DNA of 37,055 bases from Planctomycetota bacterium (lineage in GTDB: Bacteria > Planctomycetota > UBA8742 > UBA2392): the NCBI GenBank assembly GCA_019186845.1, contig JABARW010000083.1, positions 1 to 37,055 on the forward strand. The letters run 5' to 3'. Positions 15,961 through 23,697 of this stretch are shown here, one piece after another. The notes beneath the pieces are model-generated. The model saw only the letters and a list, made by a program, of their open reading frames with translations, made no database searches and was not told the DNA's origin. The first letter of the stretch is position 1; every line of letters starts with the position of its first letter. Both the position numbers and the translations under genes were made by a program.

Positions 15961-18399
15961 TTACGGAGCGGGGGTGCCGCCCAGATTGCCGGAGGCCTTG
16001 CGGGCCTCCCACTCCTCGGCCGAGATGAGGATTTCACGTTCCTTGCTGCCGCGCGCGGGGCCCAGAATGCCGGCCTGCTCCATCTGGAACACCAGGGTGG
16101 TGGCAGCGTTGTAGCCGATGCGCAGAGCGCTGCGCAGGAACTGGGCCGAGCCGCGCCCGGAGGCCAGCACGGCATCGACGGCGGCGGCGAACTTTTCGTC
16201 GAGGGGGGCCGAGCCGTCGATGCCCTCGGGCATGTCTTCGCTCTGGGCCGCGCGCAGCTTGCTGGGGTCGATGACATAACGGGGCTTGATCTGCCCGCGC
16301 ATGTGGTCGAGCAGCGCGGTCAGCTCGCTGTCTGTCATGTAGGCGCTCTGGACGCGCACGGCCTTGGGCTCGCCGGGCAGCACCATGAGCAGGTCACCCT
16401 TGCCCAGCAGGTCTTCGGCACCGTTCTGGTCCAGCACGACGCGGCTGTCTGTGCCGGTGTTGACACGCAGGGAGACGCGCGAAGGAATGTTCGCCTTGAT
16501 CATGCCGCTGAGCACGTCGGAGCGGGGCGACTGGGTGACGAGGATCAGGTGAATGCCCGCGGCGCGCGCCTTGGCGGCGATGCGGTTGATCATCTCGTCG
16601 AGTTTGCTGTCGGAGCAGACAATCATGAGGTCGGCCAGTTCGTCCACCATGACCACGATGTAGGGCAGATTGTCTTCGGCGTCGGCGGGGTTCTGGCCGG
16701 CGGCTTCCAGCTTTTCGCGGCGCGTTTTCCGGCTCAGTTCGTTGAACTCGGTGATCTTCTTGACGCCGGCGTGCTTGAGCAGTGTGTAGCGGCGCTCCAT
16801 TTCGTTGACGACCCACTCGAACACGCCCACGGCGCGGCGGCTTTCATCGATGACCGGCGCGATCAGGTGCGGGGTGTGGGCGTAGGGCATGAACTCGACC
16901 TGCTTGGGATCGACGAGTATCAGGCGCACATCCTTGGGGCTGCGGGCGAACAGCAGGGAGCCCAGCATGATGTTCTCCAGCACGCTTTTGCCCTGGCCCG
17001 TGGCGCCGCCGACGATGACGTGGGGCATGCTGGCGAGGTCGCGCACAATGACCTGGCCGATGCTGTCCTTGCCAAAGGCCATGGGCAGCTCCATGGATTT
17101 GCGCGCCTTCTCGAACTCCGGGGACTCCAGGATGTCGCGGAAGCCAACCATGTCGCGCTTGGCGTTGGGCACTTCCAGGGCGATGGTGCCGCGCCCCGTG
17201 GAGGTGTCGATACGGACCATGGACACGCGCAGGTTGACGGCGAGGTTGGTCTTGTAGCGCTCGATCTTGGTGACCAGTACGTCGGGCGGCAGGGCCAGCT
17301 CATAAGTGGTGACCGTGGGCCCGCGGGTGCAGCCGATGATTCGCACGTCGAGCTTGAAGTGCTGGAAAGTCTGGCGGATGATTTCCATGCAGCGGGTCTG
17401 CTCGTCGCGGTGATTGGCGGTGTCAGCCTTCTTGGAGGCCTGTAGCAGGTCCACCGTCGGGGGCTTGTAGGCGGCCACGGCTTCCTCGAAGCTCTGCTCG
17501 TCCGGGGCTTGGGCTTCCTCGCTGCCGTCCAAAACGGCAGGGCGGCGCGGCCCGCGCTTGCGCGGCGCGGGAGCTGCCTCGGTTTCATCGGCGGCTTGAG
17601 GCTCAAGTTCCGTTTCTGATTCGGCTTGAGCCTGGGGTTCTTCGGGCGCGGGCAGGACCGCCACGGGGTCTTCTTGGGCGGCCGGTGCTTCTTCGCGCCG
17701 GAGCAGGCGCGTCAGCCAGTTGCCGCGGGGAGCCTCTTGCTCGTCGTCTTCGGTTTCAGGGGTGAAAACGATGTCCATGGGCTCGGCCATGGGCGAGGAC
17801 ATGGCGCTGTCATTGCCCAGCGGATTGAGCAGGTCCCGCACGATGGGGTAGAACAGCACGTCGGTGGCCAGCAGGAAGCTCAAGACGGCCACAAAGCCCA
17901 GCACCAGATAGGTGCCCGTCAGGCCGAAATTGGCATCCAGCAGCGAGAACACGCTGGCGCCCACCACACCGCCGCGTGAGGGCATCAGCCCGCTTTCGCT
18001 GTAGCTGCCGCCAAACAGGCTGGAAAAGGTAAACACGAGCAGAACCGTGCCCAGCAGGCGCAAGGGCCAGTCGGCGGCTTTGCGCCGGAAGAACACGAGG
18101 GTGGCATAGATGCCCAGCAGGGCTACCAGCAGGTAGGTGCCTACGCCCAGAAAGCGGTAACCCGTTTCCACCAGCATGGCGCCGAACTTGCCCCCGAGAT
18201 TCTTGACGGACTCGTTGGCGGGATAGACGTTGCCGGCCACATCCGCCGGGTCGTAGCTGATAATCGCCAGCAGGCAGAAAGCGACGGCCAGCAGCAGGCT
18301 CAGCGCGCAACACTCCTGCACTACTTCGCGCCTGAAGATCGCCGAAATGCGCGGCAGCGAGACCTGCGAGTTACCCGCACTGAGCGTTTTACCGGCCAT
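15961..18399 (-). CDS. ftsK: DNA translocase FtsK
   Basis: 812 residues from the ATG at 18399, with GGGAG five bases upstream; a GTG two codons earlier is less likely. Four N-terminal membrane helices (residues about 30-200) anchor it. An acidic Glu/Ala/Pro linker (about 210-320) follows. The RecA-like motor has an alpha-domain segment with GPTVTTYEL, Walker A GATGQGKSV, DPKQVEF, Walker B YIVVMVDELADLM, and LVTQSPRSDVLSG. The C-terminal gamma winged-helix (SAQFLRSALRIGYNAATTLVFQMEQAGILG) should read polar KOPS-type sequences. It pumps chromosome termini through the septum and activates dimer resolution. The linker is short, as in SpoIIIE-sized members. It is monocistronic with its own terminator. 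Confidence 0.96.
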   Translation of the reverse strand: MAGKTLSAGNSQVSLPRISAIFRREVVQECCALSLLLAVAFCLLAIISYDPADVAGNVYPANESVKNLGGKFGAMLVETGYRFLGVGTYLLVALLGIYATLVFFRRKAADWPLRLLGTVLLVFTFSSLFGGSYSESGLMPSRGGVVGASVFSLLDANFGLTGTYLVLGFVAVLSFLLATDVLFYPIVRDLLNPLGNDSAMSSPMAEPMDIVFTPETEDDEQEAPRGNWLTRLLRREEAPAAQEDPVAVLPAPEEPQAQAESETELEPQAADETEAAPAPRKRGPRRPAVLDGSEEAQAPDEQSFEEAVAAYKPPTVDLLQASKKADTANHRDEQTRCMEIIRQTFQHFKLDVRIIGCTRGPTVTTYELALPPDVLVTKIERYKTNLAVNLRVSMVRIDTSTGRGTIALEVPNAKRDMVGFRDILESPEFEKARKSMELPMAFGKDSIGQVIVRDLASMPHVIVGGATGQGKSVLENIMLGSLLFARSPKDVRLILVDPKQVEFMPYAHTPHLIAPVIDESRRAVGVFEWVVNEMERRYTLLKHAGVKKITEFNELSRKTRREKLEAAGQNPADAEDNLPYIVVMVDELADLMIVCSDSKLDEMINRIAAKARAAGIHLILVTQSPRSDVLSGMIKANIPSRVSLRVNTGTDSRVVLDQNGAEDLLGKGDLLMVLPGEPKAVRVQSAYMTDSELTALLDHMRGQIKPRYVIDPSKLRAAQSEDMPEGIDGSAPLDEKFAAAVDAVLASGRGSAQFLRSALRIGYNAATTLVFQMEQAGILGPARGSKEREILISAEEWEARKASGNLGGTPAP

Positions 18400-18449
18400 G
18401 CCCACTCCCGAAGAAAGACTCCGCGCCCACGGCGCGGTCCTCGCGGGCC

Positions 18450-18482
18450 GCCGGAAAGGTCGAAATCGACGGCATTTCCGGC
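18450..18482. repeat. Nested inverted repeat between ftsK and the VOC lipoprotein gene
   Basis: An outer pair GCCGGAAA (18450-18457) / TTTCCGGC (18475-18482) encloses a second pair GTCGA (18459-18463) / TCGAC (18466-18470). It sits in the divergent promoter region, so an operator or 5' leader structure is more likely than a terminator. Confidence 0.4.
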
Positions 18483-18553
18483 AGCCTGCATGGGATGTTC
18501 GACAATCCGGACGCCTTTGCTTGAGAAAAGCTAGACTGCGCTAGGAGGCTGCC

Positions 18554-19111
18554 ATGCGCTGGTTGCTGCCACTGATGCTGTTGCTGGCCGGCTGCGGATC
18601 GAACTCTGTGATGGATCAACCGGAGGGTGACATGAGCGAAAGTCCCTCCAGGGAGCCCAAGGCGGCCCTGAAAGTCAACCTGCGCTTTGTCTATCACCAG
18701 TGCAATGACGTCAAGGCCGTGCGCGAGTTCTACGGCAACCTGCTGGGCCTGAAGGTCGGCGCCTTTGCCGACCACGAGAAGTACGGATGGGTCACCCTCC
18801 AGAGCGAGGGCCTGGAGCTCATGTTCTTTCGCGCGGAAAGCGCCCTGCCGGTGCACGAGGAATTCTCGTTCATTCCCGGCGACGGCGGGGGGCCCGGGGC
18901 CAGGGCCGCCTGGTCGGTGGAAGTACCCGAAGAGGAATTTGGCGCCGTTTTCCGGCGTCTGCGCGATGCCGGGGTCAAGGCCCAGACCACGGCGCCGACC
19001 TGGCGGCAGGACAGTTATTGGGGATACACCGTGCTGGACCCCATGGGCAACACCGTGGAGGTCTACTGCACCGTGCGCGCCAGGCCCAAGAACACCGAGT
19101 GGGGCCGTTGA
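18554..19111 (+). CDS. VOC (glyoxalase-fold) domain lipoprotein with a second in-frame start
   Basis: 185 residues. From the ATG at 18554 (AGGAGG, 5-base spacer) it begins with a lipoprotein signal MRWLLPLMLLLAGC (Cys14). A vicinal-oxygen-chelate domain covers residues about 38-175: LRFVYHQCNDVKAVREFYGN, LLGLKVGAF, the strand GLELMFF, then AAWSVEVPEEEFGAVFRRLRDAG, and the C-terminal YTVLDPMGNTVEVYC with the usual metal-ligand Glu. VOC proteins include glyoxalases, dioxygenases and antibiotic-binding proteins; no specific activity can be named. A second ATG in the same frame at 18632 has its own GGAGGG and would give a cytoplasmic form of about 159 residues lacking the signal peptide. It converges with the next gene, 5 bases apart. 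Confidence 0.85.
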   Translation: MRWLLPLMLLLAGCGSNSVMDQPEGDMSESPSREPKAALKVNLRFVYHQCNDVKAVREFYGNLLGLKVGAFADHEKYGWVTLQSEGLELMFFRAESALPVHEEFSFIPGDGGGPGARAAWSVEVPEEEFGAVFRRLRDAGVKAQTTAPTWRQDSYWGYTVLDPMGNTVEVYCTVRARPKNTEWGR

Positions 19112-19116
19112 GGGCG

Positions 19117-19713
19117 TCAGCGGCCTGTTGAGACCTTGAGCGAAGTCCCCGCCTGCAGCTTCAGGCGCACTTCAAAGCGCAGGGCAGGATTGCGCCGGCT
19201 GGGGGCGCTGACCGTAACGCTGTCCGCCGTGATTTCGCCGATCGTGACATCCTTGAGCCAGGCAGGCAGGTTCCGCGTCTTGGCCTCGCGCTGGCCCGTG
19301 AAGAAGTCAGAAAACGCCATCACACAGAGTTCGGCCCCGCTGACCCGAATCGTGGCAAAGCACTGCTCGGGGCTTTGCGGGGCGAACACAATGCGCACGA
19401 CGGCAAGCTCGCGGGCCAGGAACTCTTCAAGCTCGGCGCGCAATTCCGCCTCCGTGTATTCGCGCGGCGGAGGGTCTTTGGGCCCTTCGACTTCGGGCTT
19501 GGGCCGTTTGAGGGGAGAAACGCGCCCGAAGTCCCACTGGGGGCGCATGGCGGCATCGGTCGCGCTTTGCCAGTTTGCCCGCTGGGGCGTGAAGTCCGCC
19601 TGGGCTGAGACGGGTGTGGGCGCAGACAGGGCACCCTGTACCACGGTGGCCGCAAAGACCAGCAGCAGGAGGTTGGCCGCCGAAATCATCAGTACGAATC
19701 GATGGGGCTTCAA
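19117..19713 (-). CDS. Signal-anchored periplasmic protein of unknown function
   Basis: 198 residues starting at TTG (19713) with GGGAGAG four bases upstream. One N-terminal hydrophobic segment (residues about 6-28, ISAANLLLLVFAATVV) acts as an anchor or signal. A Pro/Lys/Glu linker (VSPLKRPKPEVEGPKDPPP) leads to a mixed alpha/beta domain (about 85-198) with two Cys (EQCFATIRVSGAELCVMAF) and a final strand block (DSVTVSAPSRRNPALRFEVR). The layout of anchor, Pro-rich spacer and small beta domain resembles secretion-system or pilus alignment proteins in general shape only; I recognise no family. It lies about 100 bases downstream of the 590-residue exported protein on the same strand. Confidence 0.7.
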   Translation of the reverse strand: MKPHRFVLMISAANLLLLVFAATVVQGALSAPTPVSAQADFTPQRANWQSATDAAMRPQWDFGRVSPLKRPKPEVEGPKDPPPREYTEAELRAELEEFLARELAVVRIVFAPQSPEQCFATIRVSGAELCVMAFSDFFTGQREAKTRNLPAWLKDVTIGEITADSVTVSAPSRRNPALRFEVRLKLQAGTSLKVSTGR

Positions 19714-19815
19714 GACACTCTCCCGCCGTGGCGGCCGCCCGTTGCGGCCTGATGAATCATCAACGCAGGGCCGGGCGCGCCGGTTCCATCAATTCACGGG
19801 GGCTGCGCGTCTGGT

Positions 19816-21588
19816 TCAGCGTGTGCGCTGGAGGCTGACAACCAGGTGGCCCTCGCCGCCCGGCGCGGGCACCACGCAGCAGACAACCGCACCCACCTCA
19901 AGGTCGGCTGAAAGCTCAGCCTGGGCCAATTGGCGCCTGAAGGTCTCGACGCCCTCGCTGCGCCCGGGCTTGCGGTCGCCCTCAGCCAGGGCAAAGCGAA
20001 GGGTGGCCGAAGTCAGGTCCTGTCGCGGGCGGGCGCAGAGCCGGAACTGGGTGCCGAAGGCGACGACGGCCGTCTCCAGCGTGGCGCCGGCATCGGCCTT
20101 GGCGGACTGGAAGCCGGCGACCCTGGACAACAGTTCCAGGTCCAGAACTTCGCAGGTCTGATGGCCGGTCATGGACACGGAACGATCCAGCAGCGGGCTC
20201 CCCAGGGCCGACAGCTCGGCGGCGTCAGGCTTGCCGCTCGCTACCGAAGCGCCGGGGTTCTTCGAGCGCCAGGCGCGGATGCGGAATGCCTTGGCCGCCG
20301 GGCCTGCGTTGATGGCCGCCAGCGCCGCCGAGATCTCCCGCCTTGCCGCGTCAAACTCGGGGCTGGGCGTTTCCGTTTCGTCGGGCTGGGTGAACAGGAT
20401 GCCCAGCCAGGGGCCCAGGGCCACGACGCTGCGCACGGCCCCGCCCGCCAGCACCCCCACGCGCTCGGCGAGGGTGCGGCAGGCCGCCGTGGAAGCGCAG
20501 CCATGGACGAGGCTTTCGTAGGCCTGGTGGCTGCTTTGTCCCAGCCGCAGGTCGGCGGTGTCGTTGGCGGCGCCGCAGAGCCAGGGGGCGGGCGGTGTGA
20601 GCCCCAGCAGGGCGCCGGAAACGTTAATCAGGCCCAGGGTCAGATTGGGTCCGCATTCCAGGGTACGGTTAGGCAGGCTGCCTTTTACCTGCACTCTTAC
20701 CAGCACGCGCTGGGCGCCCTCATCCACGATCAGGGCGCCGCCGTTGGCGACGAGGCCCGAGAATGGAACAAAGCCCCAGGTCGTTACCGGCAAGTCCACC
20801 ATGGCCGCGCCCGGCACATCTTTGCGTGGTGCCTTGAGGTTCTGGATGGCGCACCAGCCGTGAAGCCAGACCCGTCCGTCGGGCAACAGCAATGCGCCGG
20901 CGAGAATTTCGCGGCCGGCGGCAAGCCTTGCCATGCGCGGGGAAGTCTGACCGGCGCGGTCGGGGCTGTCGGCCTCCAGCCGCTGCGCAAACTCAAAGAC
21001 CTCCAGGCGCTGCAGGGTCATGACTTCGCCCAGGGCGCCCGAAGTGGCGCCCAGCAACGTACCGGCGGCCGCCAGCTTGACGGCCTGGGGTTCCTCGACG
21101 TGGACTTCGGCGCCGGGGGCGGGCGGCAGCAGCGAGGCCGTGAGGCGGACCTCGGCCCTGGCGGCGGCCTGCATGGCCTCAAGGACCCAGGCAAAGCGCC
21201 GATGAAGCTCAAGGCTGCCCGTCAGGCGTATCCTCGGGCTGCCGGTGACATCGGTGCTGTAGCCGGCGTCTTCGTCGGCTGCGCAGAGCGACAGCACCGC
21301 GTTCGTGAGATCTTCGACGTCGCCAAAGCAGCGGGCGCCGCCGGTGCAGTTGCGCAGGCGCCAGTGCAGTTCCTGCTCGTTGGCGCCCTCGGCGCTTTCG
21401 AACACGCGATCCGGCGCCAGCCAGTCCTGGGGTTTGCCCACCTCGGCGCTGGGGGCGAACTCGGACCAGGTCAGGCCCGTCAGGTCGTAGGAGCGGGTTT
21501 CGGCCCCCGAAGGTCCGGAGTCCTGAGCCGTGGACAAGCCCAGCGGCAACAGGCAGAGCAGTGCGGGCAGCAGCACGAGTTTGCGCAT
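19816..21588 (-). CDS. Large Cys-containing exported protein of unknown function
   Basis: 590 residues. The frame is open for another 736 codons upstream, but that part is antisense to clear membrane-protein genes; the ATG at 21588 has GGAG upstream and begins a signal peptide (MRKLVLLPALLCLLPLGLSTAQ). About a dozen Cys are spread over the mature protein (for example NCTGGARC, VHGCASTAAC and AVVCC), pointing to an oxidising compartment. Near the N-terminus, YDLTGLTWSEF followed later by GSLELHRRFAWVLEAMQAA has a loose resemblance to short secretin-like or N-domain proteins of planctomycetes, which I rate weak. The rest is Ala/Gly/Leu-rich beta-like sequence. It is divergent from the HEAT lipoprotein/GT87 operon. 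Confidence 0.75.
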   Translation of the reverse strand: MRKLVLLPALLCLLPLGLSTAQDSGPSGAETRSYDLTGLTWSEFAPSAEVGKPQDWLAPDRVFESAEGANEQELHWRLRNCTGGARCFGDVEDLTNAVLSLCAADEDAGYSTDVTGSPRIRLTGSLELHRRFAWVLEAMQAAARAEVRLTASLLPPAPGAEVHVEEPQAVKLAAAGTLLGATSGALGEVMTLQRLEVFEFAQRLEADSPDRAGQTSPRMARLAAGREILAGALLLPDGRVWLHGWCAIQNLKAPRKDVPGAAMVDLPVTTWGFVPFSGLVANGGALIVDEGAQRVLVRVQVKGSLPNRTLECGPNLTLGLINVSGALLGLTPPAPWLCGAANDTADLRLGQSSHQAYESLVHGCASTAACRTLAERVGVLAGGAVRSVVALGPWLGILFTQPDETETPSPEFDAARREISAALAAINAGPAAKAFRIRAWRSKNPGASVASGKPDAAELSALGSPLLDRSVSMTGHQTCEVLDLELLSRVAGFQSAKADAGATLETAVVAFGTQFRLCARPRQDLTSATLRFALAEGDRKPGRSEGVETFRRQLAQAELSADLEVGAVVCCVVPAPGGEGHLVVSLQRTR

Positions 21589-21678
21589 GGCGGCTCCAAC
21601 TTGGGGTTGTAATCCTAGCACGGGAGCGGCGGCTTCGTCCTTGACCTTTGGCGCAGCCAGCCCACAATCGCCGCTCCG

Positions 21679-22413
21679 ATGAAAAGGCTGTGCGTCATCC
21701 TGCTTCTCCTTGTATGCGCCGGCTGCCACAACCTGGCGTCTGAGCGGCGCGACAACCTGCGCCGCGACGTGGAAAGCACGGATGCCGCCGACATGCCCGC
21801 GCGCCGCCGGCAGCTCAAGCTGATTCTGCTGGGCGAAACAGGCAAGCCGCGGGACCCTGACCCGCACTTCCGCGCCACCGCCGCCCAGGAGCTGGGCAAA
21901 GTGGGAGAGGCCGACGACCTGGACGCCCTGCTGGAGGCCCTCATGGGCCCCTACGCCGATGAAAACCGCATGGTGCGCATGGAGGCTGCCATCGGGATCG
22001 GCAAGCTGCGTTACAGCGGCGTTGCGGACAGCCGCCGCAAGAAGGCGCTGCGCGACCTGACGTCGCGCCTGGCCTATGACCGCGACGCGGCCGGCCGCGT
22101 GATCGAGACGGACTATCTCGTGCGCAGCGCCATGGTGAACAGCCTGACCCTTTTGGGCCATCGAGACGCGGCCAGTGCTCTGCACGACGTGGCCAAGCGG
22201 CTTCGCGCCGACCAGGCGGCCAACGAAACCCTGCTGTTCACGGGACCGGGCGACGAGGGGCTCTTTGACCTCTGCCTCGAAGGCCTGCTGAAGCTTACGG
22301 GGGTGACGCGGGAAGCCGCCGCGAAGGACCGCGCCTCCCACGATGACCTTCAGGCGCACCTGGCCTGGTGGGCCGAGCGCATTTCCGAAATGCCGCCGGT
22401 GCCCCTGGGCTAG
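21679..22413 (+). CDS. Lipoprotein with HEAT-like helical repeats
   Basis: 244 residues with lipobox VCAGC (Cys16) after a short hydrophobic signal. The mature part is almost all helical: FRATAAQELGKVGEADDLDALLEAL, NRMVRMEAAIGIGKLRY and YLVRSAMVNSLTLLGHRDAASAL are HEAT/Armadillo-like units, with the usual pattern of an Arg-x-x-Ala-Ala-x-x-Leu-Gly turn. Such lipoproteins serve as scaffolds for protein contacts; there is no enzymatic motif. It is the first gene of an operon: its TAG is 3 bases from the start of the first GT87 gene. It is divergent from the large Cys-containing exported protein. Confidence 0.75.
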   Translation: MKRLCVILLLLVCAGCHNLASERRDNLRRDVESTDAADMPARRRQLKLILLGETGKPRDPDPHFRATAAQELGKVGEADDLDALLEALMGPYADENRMVRMEAAIGIGKLRYSGVADSRRKKALRDLTSRLAYDRDAAGRVIETDYLVRSAMVNSLTLLGHRDAASALHDVAKRLRADQAANETLLFTGPGDEGLFDLCLEGLLKLTGVTREAAAKDRASHDDLQAHLAWWAERISEMPPVPLG

Positions 22414-22416
22414 CCC

Positions 22417-23697
22417 ATGAACGGCCTCTTTCCCCAGGTGCGCCTTGGCCTCCTTGTGACGCTTGGCTGCGTGCTGGCTGCCTTTGTGGTGGTCATGCAG
22501 CACTACTGGCAGGCTGTATCGCTCGACATTGCCGTTTACTGGGAAGCCGGCGAGCGCATGCGCGCCGGGGCCGCCGACCTTTACAAAGAGCCGACCGACC
22601 CTGCCAACGATGTTGGCCGCTTCATCTACCCGCCCGCCTTTGCCGTGCTGTTTGCCCCCCTGACATTGCTGCCGCGCTGGCTGGGTTACGGCGTCTGGGG
22701 GCTGGGGCAGCTCGCCGCGATCGGCGTCACGCTCTGGGCCCTGCGCGGCCTGTGCCGTGTGCCGGGCGGACAGCGGGCCGATTTCGCGCTGCTGGTGCTG
22801 CTGGCGGTGTTCGGCGCGGCGTGGGAGAACATCCGCGAGGGGCAGGTCAATTTCCTGGTAACGGCCTGCGTGAGCCTGGGCCTGATGAACATTGTGGAAG
22901 GTCGCCCGGGGCGCGGCGGGCTGTGGCTGGCCCTGGCGGCCCACCTGAAGATCATTCCCGGCGTGCTGCTGGCGGTGCTGCTGGTGCAGCGGCGCTGGGC
23001 GGCGGCGGCGGCCATGGCGCTGGGGCTTGGGCTGATCTGGTTTTCGCCCCTGGTCTGGACATGGCCGGCGCTCGGGGCCGGCGCCGCGCTTGAACGCAAC
23101 GTAGACTTGACGCGTCAATATCTGGCCGAGGTGGCGGGGCCCCGGGTGAAGAAACAGCAGGCGACGGACGTGGGCGGCCCGCGCGCTCCCAACAACGCGC
23201 TCTCGGCCGTTTCCCAGCGCTATTTCAATGACGTTCAGGCTTCCAACTTCACGTCGCAGCGCGGTCCCCTGCTCTATCTGGCCCCGGGCCCCGAGGCCAG
23301 GTGGGCCGGATTTGCTCTGGCGGCAATCCTGTACCTGCTGGCGCTGATGCTGGCCTTCGCCCGCCAAGGCGAGGAGGGTTTTGCCGCCGCCTGCGGCCTG
23401 GCGCTCACGGCGGCCACGCTGGGCAACCTGTTGTGCTGGCCGCATCATTTCGCGGTGCTGGCGCTGCTGGTCGCTCCTCTGGTGGCCCTTGGCCTGCGGG
23501 AGCGGATGTATCTTGGCCGGGCCGTGACCACTGTGGCGGTCATGGTGCTGTTCTGCCACGTCACGCTGATACCCGAACTGGAGCCCCTGCAGATCTGGGG
23601 GCTGCCCACGGCGGGCGCAATCATCGCCTGGGGTGTATGCTTCTATACCTTCTGGCGACGCCATGGAACAAAGCCCACCACCCCTGAAGCGGCTTGA
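22417..23697 (+). CDS. GT87/DUF2029-family membrane glycosyltransferase, copy 1
   Basis: 426 residues with about 10 membrane helices. The first periplasmic loop holds the GT-C signature: LDIAVYWEAGERMRAGAADL, then GRFIYPPAFAVLFAPLT; the Asp before VYW is the expected catalytic base. Later blocks are a WENIREGQVNF loop, LAAHLKIIPGVLLAVLL (also present in copies 2 and 3) and GNLLCWPHHFAVLALL. The family transfers a mannosyl-type sugar from a polyprenyl-phosphate donor on the outer face of the inner membrane, as in PimE. The acceptor here is unknown. A periplasmic loop of about 60 residues (about 230-285) contains VKKQQATDVGG and is peculiar to this copy. It overlaps the next gene by 35 bases. 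Confidence 0.85.
   Translation: MNGLFPQVRLGLLVTLGCVLAAFVVVMQHYWQAVSLDIAVYWEAGERMRAGAADLYKEPTDPANDVGRFIYPPAFAVLFAPLTLLPRWLGYGVWGLGQLAAIGVTLWALRGLCRVPGGQRADFALLVLLAVFGAAWENIREGQVNFLVTACVSLGLMNIVEGRPGRGGLWLALAAHLKIIPGVLLAVLLVQRRWAAAAAMALGLGLIWFSPLVWTWPALGAGAALERNVDLTRQYLAEVAGPRVKKQQATDVGGPRAPNNALSAVSQRYFNDVQASNFTSQRGPLLYLAPGPEARWAGFALAAILYLLALMLAFARQGEEGFAAACGLALTAATLGNLLCWPHHFAVLALLVAPLVALGLRERMYLGRAVTTVAVMVLFCHVTLIPELEPLQIWGLPTAGAIIAWGVCFYTFWRRHGTKPTTPEAA

Noticed and set aside
22407..22416. GGGCTAGCCC palindrome spanning the stop of the HEAT lipoprotein gene
   Set aside because: Ten bases with no loop cannot form a useful hairpin; most bases are constrained by coding, the stop and the next start.
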